Source: Ustulina deusta | Lineage: Eukaryota > Ascomycota > Sordariomycetes > Xylariales > Xylariaceae | Direction of reading: 5' to 3' | DNA: 64,000 nt | Assembly: GCA_023159155.1 (NCBI GenBank) | Contig: JAJNNX010000076.1 | Span: 106,101 to 170,100, forward strand | In this document: in pieces, positions 9,759 to 22,402 of the stretch | Numbering within the stretch: the first letter of the stretch is position 1 | Layout: each line of letters begins with the position of its first letter | The notes under the pieces: model-generated | What the model was told of the DNA's origin: nothing | Database searches by the model: none | The model's input: the letters and a program-made list of their open reading frames with translations, nothing else | Translations under genes and position numbers: made by a program

Positions 9759-12316
9759 TCAAACCTGACGTTCAGCCCAGCTCTGGATCATACCTTGAGG
9801 CGTAGCTTCATAGTGTTTCAAAGTAACTTTGCCCGTAGCTTCGTCGAGGAATGTGTTGGCCTGAACAAACACCTTCCGAGGCTGTTTGTTCGTAAGCACC
9901 ACATCCCGTACCTTTTTACCCCAAAACTCAGGGTCGACATCTGTCATGTCGCCGAAGAATTTCGTGCCAGCCTCCACGTCGGCTGTTGACTTGTATATAT
10001 GCAGCTTCTGCAGATACTCGCCGACAGCCTTGCGACCGACTGTGGGAATCTTAGACCGGTCGAGCTTGATCACGGCATCTTCTAGGTCGTCACCGTGATA
10101 TTCAAGCTTGCAGAAGTCATCGCCTGCCTGTAGAAAACACTGTAAGATACTGAAACGCGCCTGGGAATGTGGCTGACCCCATTTCCGGCTTTTGGGATCC
10201 CACATCTCGAGTGAAGTGAGGCCTGCACGCGCCATGCCAAGGTACGAAGCATAGAGTAAGTCACCCGCTTCGCCGTTGATATCGAATGACCCGTCGCCGA
10301 AGCCAAAAATTTTGAGGACGGGAAACTCGCAGCTGAGGAACATCGCGACTAGTTCGGCACGACATTCTAAGTAATACGAAAATTAGCAATGTCTTTCAGA
10401 ACGAACGGCAGAAGCGGAAAGAGCAGACTACCTAAATGGGATTCTTGCTCTCGAAGTACGCCGAATTATCGAAAGGTGAAGGGGAAATGAGGAAATGACG
10501 CTAGATTCACTTACCCTCGTATGCACCCGCTAGGCTCCCAAAGACCGAGCCCCAGGTTTGGCCGGGCTTATACCAGGTAGTAACCGGTTTCTTGGTCAGT
10601 GGAGAGATTGGTGGATTCTCCTTATCGAAGTTGAATGTTCCCGGCGACGTTTCTTGGAGCAGCTTTCCACAGCCGTGACCTGTAAGTTCATGCAGCCCGA
10701 CTTGCACCTCAAAAGCACCATCACGATATTTTTGGTATACCTCGAGATCCTTTTCAGCAATGAAAGGTATCTTTTCATTCGGAGATTTCGCGCTCAGCAC
10801 ATTGCCAAGTGACACATTCTTAAACCCCTCGGTCTGCCGAATATCATCATAGTTAGGTATGTTGATTCCAGCAGGGATCCCTGAGCCAGCGAAAGAGAGT
10901 ACTTCCAAAGAGGTGAAATCGGGAGACAAGAACTTGTCTTTCTCGAAATCCTTGTTCCAAGGTAGAAGGGGGATTAAGGATGGGGCGGCGTCAACGAGAG
11001 CTCCGAATGCTCGTGTACGCTCAAGGTTCACAACGGCAGCGAACCCTTCCCACTCGCCTCTAATACCGGCGGGGTCTCGGTAGGTCTCGATAAACCCGAT
11101 ATTTGATTCTACCATGGGTCCTTTGTCCCGGATCCAGAAACGTTGGCTATCTTTGAAGGCAAGAAGCGAGCCGGTAGTGAAAGACTTAGTGTATGCGTCA
11201 TACATCTTTTGTTGATTTTCGTTATCTCCATTCTCTGCTGCTCTCTTCGTTTGAGCAGCCACAGCAGCCATCTCCTTAGAGTAATCCCCGTAAACCAACT
11301 TGAGTGTTTTTCCGGCCAAAACACCATCGTCGACTTTGAATTCGGTTTCTTTCCCGGCGTCGCCCCCTTCGCTAGGAATAAGAGTATCGGCCGATGCAAT
11401 CAACATCTCAAATGTGTTACCCTGTGACTTGACCAGCCGAGTGTTCTCTGGAAGCAAACCCTTCTTCTCCATCCATGCTGAGACTGCCTCGATTTCAGGC
11501 TGGGTAACATCAGGGGAATTAGGATAATACGTCGTCATGTGGCCCTGATCAGGATAGCCCAGATGCAGTAGACCGGGCTTGTCAGCAGAGAATATGGCGC
11601 CAGAGGTGGCCTGGTAGAAGTTCTGTGCTTCTGGAGATGTCGCAGCAAGCGCGGCGAAGACGGGCTCTGGACATCTTGGAATGAACTTCGCGTCTCCAAA
11701 ACTCTTGTAATTACCATTATTTCCAAGGAATTGGGCGGCATAGTTGAAAAAATGATCCAAGTCCTCATCCGAAATACCAGCCTTGGACTGCAGGCCCTTC
11801 CAATCTCCATGTGACGAATTATACAGGGCAAGGATGAAGTCGAACTAAGCCACAGTCAACACCAACGCATAGTCGTATTATTGAGTTAAAACCTAGCATA
11901 CTATTGGCTCCGACTCGGGCGAGACCTGCCTCAAGATTACCCTGGTGCCCTCGAAGGAAGCCCTGCATTTGCCGAGGGTCAGCCATGCTTAATGTGACAT
12001 CACTTCGGAACACAGGACCGACTAACCTGCTGATGAAGTGGGCATAACGTTTTTGTTTGTCGCCCAAGGGATCGAAGTGCTTCTCAATTTCCAGTCTCAC
12101 GACACTGGGAGGCGCATCCGCCAGGTAATGCTTCAAATCCTGAGCATCCATGGTGGGGGTTGCGTGGTGAAACCGGAGATAACCGGGCAGTGCTCGATTA
12201 AGTGAATGTGTTGGCTTGGGGAAGGCGAGGCGTCGTCTGAGGGCAACGAAGTGTCGTGGTTTGGAGGTCCTCAGAGTCGAAGCAGTGCCACGAGACAGGC
12301 AGAAGAGGGGACTCAT
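9759..12316 (-). CDS. DPP3: Dipeptidyl peptidase III (M49 zinc metallopeptidase)
   Basis: Four exons, 12316-12027, 11962-11902, 11844-10515 and 10366-9759, give 762 aa from the first ATG. The second in-frame ATG at 12151 would give 707 aa, close to yeast and human DPP3. The zinc motif HELTGHG (HExxGH type) lies near residue 501 of the long form. The second M49 motif, EECRAE, is created by joining exons 3 and 4. The enzyme removes dipeptides from peptide N-termini, normally in the cytosol. The extra 55 residues are Arg/Ser/Leu-rich without acids and look like a mitochondrial presequence. The upstream ATG has a weak context and the internal ATG a strong one (ACCATGG), so leaky scanning could give two forms. 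This is inference. Confidence 0.93.
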
Positions 12317-15300
12317 TAGGGCCGACGGAAGCCTTCGCTTGACGTTGACTGCCTACTGCCTAGACATGGAATGCAAGCCAGTGCTGCGGACAGTGTACCT
12401 TATCGGTCGGGGCGTGGTGCTAAGTGCGGGTAGACACAACTCCCCATTGGCCAGAGGGTTTTAAAATACAGGCAGCCGCCTAGGTCGCATGTGCCGCGGC
12501 AGCACTGCCGTCTCTACACCACAAGAAGCGCCCGGATTTCTTGCCAGAACCACCCGAAAATACTACTGCACTCTGTAACTTGTAAGGTAGAAGGTAGTGT
12601 CGCGTAGTGCAGCGTGTGGTATGCTACCCGTGACGTCTAGTACTCCTTCATAGACGAGATAGGTATCTAATGTGCAACGGCGAGGTAAGCGGGTGGGCAG
12701 TGTACTGTGGGTAAGATAAAACTCAGGGGCGTGAGAGCAGGACAGGACGGGACGGGACAGAATCTCGACCACTCACAAGCCCTTCCCGGTTGCCCCAGGT
12801 TTTCCCGCCCTGTGTACTTTATACTGTGTACGGGACTGTCAGGACCTGATTCTGCCCAGCCCAGAGACCAGGCACAGTGTAGGATTCGGGACGTAACTGT
12901 ACCACCCTGTGCCACAAACAGCTAAGGTCCGACTACCACGGATTTCTTCTAGAACGAAAGATTGGGGTTGCGATTGCAAGCTGCTCGCCCTCTCCTCACT
13001 CGCTCCTTACCGCTCTCTCCCGCTGCCTCACTAGCACCGCCCGCCAGGTGTATTACATATGAATCTTCGTGCGTCATAGTCAGGCGATGTTACCCAAAAA
13101 GTCTGGGGTCGTCCAATCTCGCTGAGGTAGCATCTACAAGTACTTAGGTACTTAGTGATTCTGGACTACCTACCAATTTATCTATACAGGCATTCTACCG
13201 AGTGGAAGAACCACCGAATCCGCAGCACACTCAACTCGCCGGTGTCGGTTGATATTCCCCAGACCAGAACCCAGACTCTCTCTCCTCGCTTCAGTGTCAA
13301 CCTTCCTTTTTCCATGGCTACCATCTAGGTTAGCTCGCTCGGTAAGTTCCGAAAGACCGCGATCAAGTTGACGCCTGACCAGGTTCCAATCCATCTTTCA
13401 CACTTCTTCTTATCACCGCCCAGTCTATATTGGAGCCCAACGCGGACCCGGCGCTGGCTGGGATACCAGTAGTCCGCTGATAAATACGATACCGATTCGC
13501 GCCATGTATCATTAGCTGTCTTCAATGCATTACTAATGCCGACCCCTTTCACCTTACATCATCCTGCACTCAAAGAATAGGTAATCGGAGAAAATCAGAG
13601 GAGCATCCCTCTGAGCTAAAAATAACCGAAGCAGTAACCAAAGAGAACTGCGGTATTGATGGTAGTGTAGCCTAGGTACAACGTCCCGCGCGAGGCCACA
13701 TGAACAACTATCCGCGGCACACAAGTGAGGTATGGTCGTACCATCAACACTGAATGAAACAGCCGGCCCACGTGAGCAACTTCATCTACATGCTGTGATT
13801 TAGATAAGTCAGCATCAGACCCTGGAGTAGTGATGCATCATTGCGGAACAAAAGCGGCACTCAGTCACGGCTGAATGAGGGACGTTGGTAGGGACGGCTG
13901 CGAAGAAGACCATGAACCAACTAGTTCTGCACCGCACAAATAGATGACCATCTTGCGTCATGGTCGCCTAGTCCTTGGGTCGTAAACGGGTAACAAGAGT
14001 CTTTAACGATTGGTTTTTTTTCTCCCAGTCTCTTCGATATACCGAACAGTACTTATACCGGATAAGACCTGAAGATTGTTCAAAACATCCTGCTGGAGCC
14101 GGACTAAACCGTGAAAGGGGGGATCCACATCTCCGAGAGGGTTCCTACTCCTTAGTGTAGATGAACATAAGATCAGCTCGCATTTCGTCACAAATGGCCA
14201 ATAGGCTCCAGGTAATATCAAGATTTCCTGATGGGGTTTGCCGAAATACAACCTCCAGATAGCTAACAAGAAACGGAGATGTTCATGCTGCGATGCAACA
14301 AGAGCAAACCGGACCGATACAACATACACTAATCGAGCCCAGCTTGTCTCAGAGACGGTGTGCACGCCTAGGTACTCACTTAGGGTCTGTCTCCCTGCTT
14401 ATTATTGAAAGGTGAGGCTGGGGTCTGGCTGCCAAAGAAAAAGAAAGAAACTAACCTAAGTAGGTACCTGGATTAAGGTCTCCGGGCTGGCACCCTTGTT
14501 CAGATGTCATAAAAACCCTATCGACAGAAAACCCAGGTAGTAAGTGTTCTTCACAAGCCTACTTTTGCACTCGATTATCCTAATCGTATTATTTGCAGCA
14601 AAGTGAACCTCTGGGACCACATAGCCTGGATACTAGATGGCTCCCTACGGTCCCTACGGGACTAAGAACCATGTGCCCTCCACATTTTAATGGCCGGCAA
14701 AGGCTAACGGAGCCAACAAGTCAATGGAGTCTTGACCTTATATGAAAGCTAAACAGAACCCCCACGCTCGTGAACTCTGTACTTATTTTCCCTAGTGTAC
14801 CTATAGCATTTCGCCGATTTTCACCACCGCAAAGACCCTAGCCCCCCACATTCCCCCAACATTACTCTAGTGTCGTTCTTGTCCCCATCCCATATATTTC
14901 CTTCTCGTTCTCTTACTCTCTTTCACTCCAGTTGCATTCGGGCGCTTCAGTAGGTCTCCCTAACAAGTTAACATTTTGCTGCACAGGCAAACGTTTGTGG
15001 TTGCCGTCTCGCCTAATATAGGAAGGCTTTTCTTCCCGGCAAATACGGCGGGGGACAGCCAGCTTCTCCATAAAAGCTTTTCCGCCAACGATATGGCTTC
15101 CCATGTCTGTCTGCCCTGCCTGATGATGGATACCCATCTGATTGGATTTGTGGGCCAAGAGGGCATATCGGAAGAGCGGGTAGGGCGCTGTTAGTACTGC
15201 AAGTCGGACAATGCTGAAAAGCGAGTCACGAGCGATATAATACCTACACTTCAAGTCAGGACAGACGGTCCGTATTCTGTGGCAGATACACATCGTTACA

Positions 15301-16155
15301 CAACGCCGGTTCTAATGGAACTCCCATACTACCAATATAACAAGCTTCCCTAATGCTTTAGTCAGCAGCACAGCATTCGGTAACCGCGCATAGCAAAGTT
15401 GGTGCATGCAAGATAGAATCCGGCTCGGTAAATCCTCTATACATGTACGGTAGGTACCAAACGAGTGCTGTCTGACTGAGGTACAGCGTTCCTGGGCTAC
15501 TTACACTAGACCCCACGCTGAGTTCTGCACTGCCTGGTGTATCGAGGCGGCTGATTGGCTCGAAGTCTCTGGAAATTACCTTATTTGACATTCCTGACGG
15601 ATCATTTTTCGCCTTAGCGTCTTCTGGACCGTCCCTGCACAATTCTGCGCCTTTGCCGTGGCTAGGGCCACTCCATCCGTCCCCATCTCTCATTCAACCA
15701 GGCTGGGCCTTGTTGTCCATTTCGAACGGGTGAGCAGGCCCGGCTTCACTTGCCGACAGTAGTTATGACTGCATGGGAGCTCCTTTTTTTTTCTTTCTAA
15801 TTTTATATATATTTTTTCTTTTCCTTCTTTCCTTCTTTTCCGACATATCCCATCTCCCAAGCTACATGTAGACCTCCTGCTCTTATAAAGCGACTACACC
15901 CTCGCTAGCACTACACACTAACTACGATCTCTTTCTCTGTTTCCCTGTCTGTCTTCACTACTTAGTGAACTACTTTCCCATCCCAACTAGTATTGCAAAC
16001 TTCACTTCTCCTAATCTCTAGAAGGCACTTTGATGCTACGCCGAGGCAAGCAGTAGCCCTAGATAAATGCTCACGTAAGAGGCGGTTTCTGTTTTGGGGT
16101 TTCTATTCCAGCCCATAACTCTGGAAAATAGGAACACCAAACTTTTTACCAGCAA
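12317..16155. other. 3.8-kb divergent intergenic region
   Basis: This is the longest gap in the gene-rich half. Visible items are a short GACGG/GACAG-type repeat near 12730-12760, scattered TAGGTA motifs (for example near 13146 and 14461) and a TATATATA stretch with poly-T near 15787-15820 before the gluconokinase start. Several ORFs of 60-126 aa occur on both strands, but none shows a recognisable domain or splice-extendable frame. It probably contains promoters and possibly unannotated non-coding transcription. Confidence 0.45.
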
Positions 16156-16907
16156 ATGTTGTCCTACAACTCTCCGGCCCCAATGCCCGGGGAGCTTCCA
16201 ACAGTTGATCCCATGTCGGCTACGATGGACCCCCTTGGGCAAAACCCACCACTTACCTCAAGCAATACTATTGCAATGGTCAACGGCCAACAAGCACCGC
16301 ACGTACACCACATCTGGCTTGTCACTGGCCCGGCCGGGTGCGGCAAGACAACCGTTGCTGAATACTTATCTAAGTCTCTAAACCTGCCATATCTCGAGGG
16401 CGATGCGGTAGGTGTAGTCTCGACGGCTTTGAGCAACTGTCACCTAGATTGCTGACCTCGCCACCTTCATAGTATCATCCGAAAGTAAATATAGATAAAA
16501 TGGCCAACGGGATTCCACTGACGGACGCTGACCGATGGGACTGGCTCACCCTCCTGCGCGAAGAATCACTTAAACAACTAGCGTCGGGGGCTGAAGGTGT
16601 GGTACTAACATGCTCAGCGCTGAAGCGGAAGTATCGGGACGTTATTAGAGTAGCCCCATACTTCACCCACGATGTTCAACTCCATTTCATATATCTCCAT
16701 GCATCAGAAGACGTGCTTCTCGAGCGTGTTGAATCGCGCCAGGGGCACTACATGGGGGCCAACATGGTTCGAAGCCAATTCGAGATTCTGGAACCACCAA
16801 CGGCAGAGGAGACGGACGTGATCAGCATCGATGTGAGCGGTTCGATCCAAGGGGTGTTCAGCGTAGCGCTGAGGCAGGCCAGGAATAAGATCAGCGGAGC
16901 TGGTTGA
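16156..16907 (+). CDS. Gluconokinase (GntK family, P-loop kinase)
   Basis: Two exons, 16156-16407 and 16473-16907, join in phase 0 and give 228 aa. The P-loop GPAGCGKTT lies near residues 57-65. The family-specific sequence then reads LPYLEGDA | YHPKVNIDKMANGIPLTD across the splice, followed by DRWDWL, CSALKRKYRD, the lid HFIYLHASEDVLLERV and GHYMGANMV. These are hallmarks of thermoresistant-type D-gluconate kinase, which makes 6-phosphogluconate from gluconate and ATP in the cytosol. About 50 residues precede the P-loop, and alternative starts at 16213, 16225 or 16276 would shorten this tail. It is convergent with the E2 gene. Confidence 0.9.
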
Positions 16908-18061
16908 CCAGAAACGGCGGTATCATTAGGCGGTATGCATGCATGCACGCACGCATCCTACGGGGGCTGCAGCCCACGACCAGGGGATCGCTGCCACGTC
17001 GGCATGACTTCCATCACGTGAGAGATTTACCGAATCTGTTACTGTTGCATTTTTACTCAGGTGCGTTGGCGTTGGCGTCAGAGAAAGTTATGTGGTGTTT
17101 GGGTCATTGTTATCAAGAATTCGTTACGAAACTCGATCAACGAGAGGAGTTTGGCCATTTTTCATTGTCATTGTCATTGTTATTGCCATTCTGCACCGGG
17201 ATTCAGCCGAAACAGCGACAGAACAGCATGAATATGCATGCTCTCTGCCAGATTAGTGTTGGGTAGATAGGGCAATATCATTGCTTTTCCTCGCCGACCC
17301 AAAGGCGACGCCACCTCCTTACGTGAAGACGATGCTCAAGCTTGCAGACATACACACCTCGTGATGGGATCGTGGAATCGGGCCTACTGGGCAGCAGCTT
17401 AGGAAAGCCCGTTTAAAGATAACACTTGTCTGGTGTGAGACACAGTCTGTCGCGTCATCCAACTTCTCCGGAGTACGCTCCGGCGAATCGAAATCACGTA
17501 TCTCGTCATATGTAAGCATTTCAGCGTTACATTGCTTATCGCCACACCTAACGTTCGGTGCACCATGCACGAGGAACTTCGTGCTCTTTCTTTTCTCACC
17601 TCAGGTCGTCGAATCCGGCACCATGCATGACGCCTCTTATTGTCCTACGGTCTGGGAGCCCTACAGTACGTGGGCTATTTCTCGGGTCTGGTCGTTCGTT
17701 CCGCGGGAGATTTGATTCGATGCGCTTTTCGGTGCCAGGCAAAATGAAGACTGCACGAGACACACCTAAGTACATAGCATAGCTGAGTACGACGACCGCG
17801 TTGGATTCCTACTGGTAGATCTACCTCTTGGCCTACGCCGGATGCTGTAGTGTCACATTCAAAGGTTCCCCGCGGGCTAGCCGCTAGGTAAGCCCAATTC
17901 TATACATTTTGCATCAACCCCTGGTTGCTATCCTAGCCTTGGAACCACTTTTTTTTTTTCGTAACATGTCTCTGTAGCGGAATGGCCCCTCCAAAAGAGT
18001 TCGAATGGTAGTGTACAATGTCCTCTCTCAGCCGAGAGAGAACTTGACATCCTTCCCAGCC
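16908..18061. other. Convergent intergenic region
   Basis: A 1.15-kb gap between the 3' ends of gluconokinase and the E2 gene. It contains short repeats (GCATGCATGC near 16935, TTGTCATTGTCATTGTTATTG near 17166 described as a CATTGT microrepeat). ORFs of 60-120 aa here look like noise. Confidence 0.45.
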
Positions 18062-19625
18062 TCACCGCAGATGCAAGATTATGCTGTCAGGTTCCTCCAC
18101 AATTTGTCTGATGACTTCGGCGGCCCGGGCCATAGTTGCTCCATCGACGACGCGGTGGTCCGCGCTCCAACTGAAGTTGCACACCTGCTTCTTAATTACT
18201 TTGTCCTCCTTGTCGAATGCGGGGACTGTGCGCATTCGCCCGATGCCTAATATCGCCACCTCCTTTTCGACGATGACCGGCGACACGTATGTTCCTCCTA
18301 TATTTCCAATGTTGGATACGGTGATCGTTCCTCCGCTCAAATCTTGCACCGACAGCTTCCCGGCTGCCGCTCTAGACTGCAGGTCTGCCAGTTCAGCGGC
18401 GATTGACAGCACATTTTTAGTCCCCACGTTCTTGATCACTGGTACTAGGAGGCCAATAGGTGTATCCATCGCCACGCCAATATTATGCTGACTCCGGTGG
18501 ATTAACGCAGGCTTGGACGTTTCGGCATCGATATCTACACGTGCGTTGAGTATCGGGTATTGGTAAAGAGCAAGTGATACCGCCTTGATGATGAAGGGTA
18601 GATAAGACAACTTGGATATTTCTCCTTCTTTAGCTGACCGTGATAATACCTTGTTCAGCCGCTGTCTCAAGTCGTAGAGCTGGGAGAAATCAATCTCGTC
18701 GGCATATAGGAAGTGTGGTATGCTCAAAGACCGAGTCATGGCTTTGAACATTTGTTGCTGTGTGTTTGTTAGGGCGACGGTGGTCTCCGTTTGTTTCTCG
18801 GTGGTGGCGAATGCCGCAGATGGTGTTTCGGGTGTCGTGCTCGTGGGTTGGGCGGCCTGCTTGCCCGAATCGCGCGCTTCAGCGAACCTGTATACGTCTT
18901 CCTTCGACACCCTACCGCTTTTTCCCGTCCCGTCAACGTCGGTTATTTCCACGTCTAACTCTTTACATAGATGGCGCACCGCGGGAGTTGCCAACGATTT
19001 ATATATACTTTTCTCCTGACGGATAGATTGAGGTACAGTCTCTTGGGATTGTGGCGTGTTTGTCGGGGTCTGCGTAGGTTTTCGCCCCTCAGGCGGTTGA
19101 CTTAGAGATTCCTTATTTAACGGCTCCGAAGCCCCATCTGTCGAGGGTACCGGGGCTGTCAAAGCATCCAAGTCCTTTTGCTTAGCATCGCCTACTATAT
19201 CAATATCCACAAACGGCTTGCCAACTTTGGCCATTTCTCCCGCATCGTAATATAACTTCTTGACGACGCCGGAAAACCGACTTGTTATCTCGACGGAGGC
19301 TTTGTCGCTTTGGACCTCGCACAGAGGCGAGAACTCTTCGACTCTGGCTTCCGGCTCGACAAACCATTGTATGATTTCGCACTCGACGATGCCTACGAGA
19401 AAGTTTGAGCTTGCTTTATCGACGCCGTATAAAAGGAGGCTTCGTACCTTCGCCAATGTCGGCCAGAAGTACCGGCTTAATCGTCTGCCTCCTCCTCGTT
19501 GAGTGGAAGCCCCGAGCAGTAGCAACGTAATAAGCCCCGCGCATCTGGGGATCCGCCATTCGAACCATCCCTTGGCAAGTCCGCCATTGATGGCGCAAAG
19601 CACGAGAACCGCGCTGTAAAAACAT
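18062..19625 (-). CDS. DBT: Branched-chain alpha-keto acid dehydrogenase E2 (dihydrolipoyl transacylase)
   Basis: Two exons, 19625-19448 and 19392-18062, give 502 aa. An Arg-rich presequence ends near RGFHSTRRR, after which the mature protein starts. A single lipoyl domain (VLLADIGEGIVECEI, formed across the splice) carries the lipoylated lysine K90 in SDKASVEI. A peripheral-subunit-binding domain follows (about residues 190-230: ATPAVRHLCKELDVEI, GKSGRVSKEDVYRF), then the acyltransferase core with the active-site HRVVDG (His472, Asp476). The matrix enzyme transfers branched acyl groups to CoA in Leu/Ile/Val breakdown. One lipoyl domain and the GIVECEI motif favour BCKDH over pyruvate or 2-oxoglutarate E2. 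Reading the long ORF without the splice would wrongly replace the presequence. It is divergent from ATP10. Confidence 0.92.
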
Positions 19626-20334
19626 TGAATATTTCGCTGGGCGAGCGCCGACACTCGATCATGTCCTGGAAATCAGAGAAACACAAGGAAACACGGTGAA
19701 TGGCGTCCCTAGAAATGCGGGAGGTAAAAGGAGGATGGTTGCTTGCTGACCTGCCTCCCCCACATTCGCCCGCTCATAGCCGTGGTCTGGGGAAGCCGAC
19801 GGTGGCCGTGCCGTGGCTGCGGGTACTAGACTAGTGTACCGAGTGTAGAGGTACCTACGAAGATAAACGATAAACTGTGAAGCCAGGAAAATGGTGAGAA
19901 TCCCGATTTAGATGACCAGACCACCCGAAGAGAATAGGTAACTATACTAGATGTACCTACCCCTCATGGGAGGAATGTATTCCTTTTACGGGAAACTACA
20001 CGAAACCGTGACGTATTTATACTTAGGTACGTCATAACCATCGGACCATTCAGTCGGGTACCTATACCTCGTACCCCAAGTCCGGCATACCTATCTAGCG
20101 CCCGGGAAAATGGATTATCGATAAGCGATAACCCTCATCACTCCACCCTTCAATGCGGGATCCACGTTGTGTTCCTGCAGCTCGGCAAGCATCTGGAGGG
20201 TCAAGTTTTGCTGTGGATGATGCCTGACCTAGTGTAGACAGAATCCGATAAGCGCAGTCCAACATCGCTGCCCTTGACAGCCGCACCACGAAGTCTACAT
20301 GTCGCGTGACCTTCATAGGTGACGCCCAGCAAAT
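19626..20334. other. Divergent promoter region of DBT and ATP10
   Basis: A 709-bp spacer between two nuclear genes for mitochondrial proteins. It holds scattered TAGGTA/TACCTA motifs near 19850-20095. I see no gene. Confidence 0.5.
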
Positions 20335-21479
20335 ATGTCGCTGCTCACACGGCAGCCAGCACTGCTTTGCCGGCTATGTCGGTCGCGGGCGTTTAGCACA
20401 TCGTATCGCCGTTTGACAGAGCAGGCCGCGAAAAACGCTCCCAAGCCCGCAGCCGACGCAGCCACTTCGAAAGCTGCAGCCCCCGCCCCGAGTGTCGTTG
20501 CGCCGTCTCCGCTCGCCGATGCCCCGAGATCGTACGGCAAGCGACTGGAGGAGTTCACCCCAACGCCGCTGAGCCGCCCTATCGGCCTCCCCTACCCTCC
20601 GCAGGCAGGACAGAACACGGGAATAGATTTCCGGACGATGAAGCAGCGACGGGATGATTTCGTCGACTACGGAAAGCACCTGGAGCGGCGGGAATACCTG
20701 TATGTTTGTTCCATCTCGGCGTCCCAACACCCCAGCAGTTCAATCCCGGATTAGTATCGCCTTTCTTTTGGCCCCAAACTGCCAATTCTCAAATTTATAG
20801 TAGAGTCAAGTTGGTTGGCTAACTGACTTCGTCTATCTTCTTGTAACTATGCAGAAAGAATAAGATGTCTCGCCCGTACTTCCGCGACTGGGGCAACCTG
20901 CAATTCCACAAGGGCAAGACGTTCATCGCGCCGCCCCGGCTCTTCAAGGACCACCTGTCCCTGTTCTTCCCCAACTTATACGGGCGCACGCTGCTCAAGA
21001 CGGACAAGGAGCCTCGGGACACGACGCCCGTGCTGCGGGGACGGGTCTCGGTCGTCAGCGTGTTCAGCAGTTTGTGGGCCGAGAACCAGTGCAATACGTT
21101 CGCGTCCAAGGAGAGCAACGCCGCCGTCGGGCAGATCATCGCCGAGAGCGGTGGCAGGGCGCAGCACGTGCGCGTGAATATCGAGGAGGACTTCATCAAG
21201 GCCTTCCTTGTCAGGCTGTGGATGGGTCGGCTGAGACGGCAGGTTGGCGGCGAAGAGAATTATGGACGCTACTTCCTCGTCCGCAAGGGCGTCTCGGATG
21301 AAATCCGTGAAAGCATTGGGCTGTTGAACAGTAAGGTCGGGTACACATACCTCCTGGACCCCGACTGCAGGATACGCTGGGCCGGCAGTGGCCATAGCGA
21401 GGACCACGAGCGGGAAGGCCTTGTCAAGGGCCTTGAGCGGTTGTTGCTGGAGCAGGGGACGAAGGCGAAAAACTCGTAG
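20335..21479 (+). CDS. ATP10: Mitochondrial ATP synthase assembly factor ATP10
   Basis: Two exons, 20335-20699 and 20855-21479, join in phase 2 and give 329 aa. The N-terminus (LLTRQPALLCRLCRSRAFST) is a clear presequence, followed by an Ala/Pro-rich linker to about residue 65. The conserved ATP10 domain begins near PLSRPIGLPYPPQ and includes NKMSRPYFRDW, KTFIAPPRLFK, LFFPNLYGRTL and the C-terminal VGYTYLLDPDCRIRWAGSG. In yeast, Atp10 chaperones Atp6 during assembly of the F0 sector at the inner membrane. The splice after GAATACCT restores the family sequence at KNKMSRP. It is divergent from DBT and convergent with GOS1. Confidence 0.93.
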
Positions 21480-22402
21480 GCGCGCTGATGTGTACATTTT
21501 TGCATAGATTGTACTGTACTGTATGATAGGGCTAGATTGATGATACCCCAATCCCACCCACGTTGGAGAGAATAACTCTACAACAAGTTATAATTGCGTA
21601 TGATGGTTGCCGCTTTACTTTCCCTAGGCCGGCCTAATCTGAAGGTTTTGGGTGCTTATACAATATCTGCTCACCTCTTAGTTGACGCGGGAGAGGTAGG
21701 GTCATTGTCTCCAATAAAGGTATGGTTAAGGGAAACTGTCGCGTTTTGCTTGGAACGGCTTAGGTATGGCCTTCGTTTAGATTTTTGCTTTTTTCTTGTA
21801 GGCTTCTCAAATGTGAGGAGATTAGCAATCTTCTACAGAACGCCGAAACGCCCTTGGTGGATGTTTTCAATAACAACGTCGTGACAGGAGCAAGACATGA
21901 CGATTTACAATTAAGACAACCTTTTCATTTCTTGGTACGCGGTGTTTTTTGGGGGGTTTTTTCTTATTCCCTATGATTTCGTGTTGTCCTATGATTATTC
22001 TGTTGTGCTTTCTTGGTTGCGCATGAGTTTGGGTTCTCGCAATTCCGACACATACAACTATTCCAACGGCTGTAGTTTTTGAGACAACTGGTGCATTTAC
22101 CTTCCAAACGATATAATAGATAAAAGAAACGCCTTCAGAATTGAGTACTAGAGACGAGCAGTTCAGGGTAACCGAATAAACGGGATCCAAAGATTAAATT
22201 TCTCTGTTCGAACGGGTATTCGAGGCCTCTTGGCCGTGGCTGGTAATACAATATAACACTCCCATTCTGGTATGGGCCGTAACGCCTTGCCTTGAAGAAG
22301 AACAATGCCGTCTGCAACGCCTCAAAATAATATGTCCATGCCTTTAAATGATACAAAAGCGGCTTGACACCCGATTACCTTCCTCGTGACCTCGGCGTTT
22401 TG
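21480..22402. other. Convergent intergenic region
   Basis: A 0.9-kb gap at the 3' ends of ATP10 and GOS1. It shows GT/T-rich low complexity near 21935-21970. I see no gene. Confidence 0.45.

Noticed and set aside
14003..14365. 120-codon minus-strand ORF in the 3.8-kb gap
   Set aside because: No recognisable family or splice partners; length is within chance for this composition.
16094..16381. Overlapping upstream frame at gluconokinase
   Set aside because: It starts with TTG and not ATG and is out of frame with the kinase motifs.
17990..18010. T-arm-like AGTTCGAATGG as a tRNA hint
   Set aside because: No cloverleaf with D arm, anticodon arm and acceptor pairing could be drawn around it; other GGTTCGA matches lie in exons.
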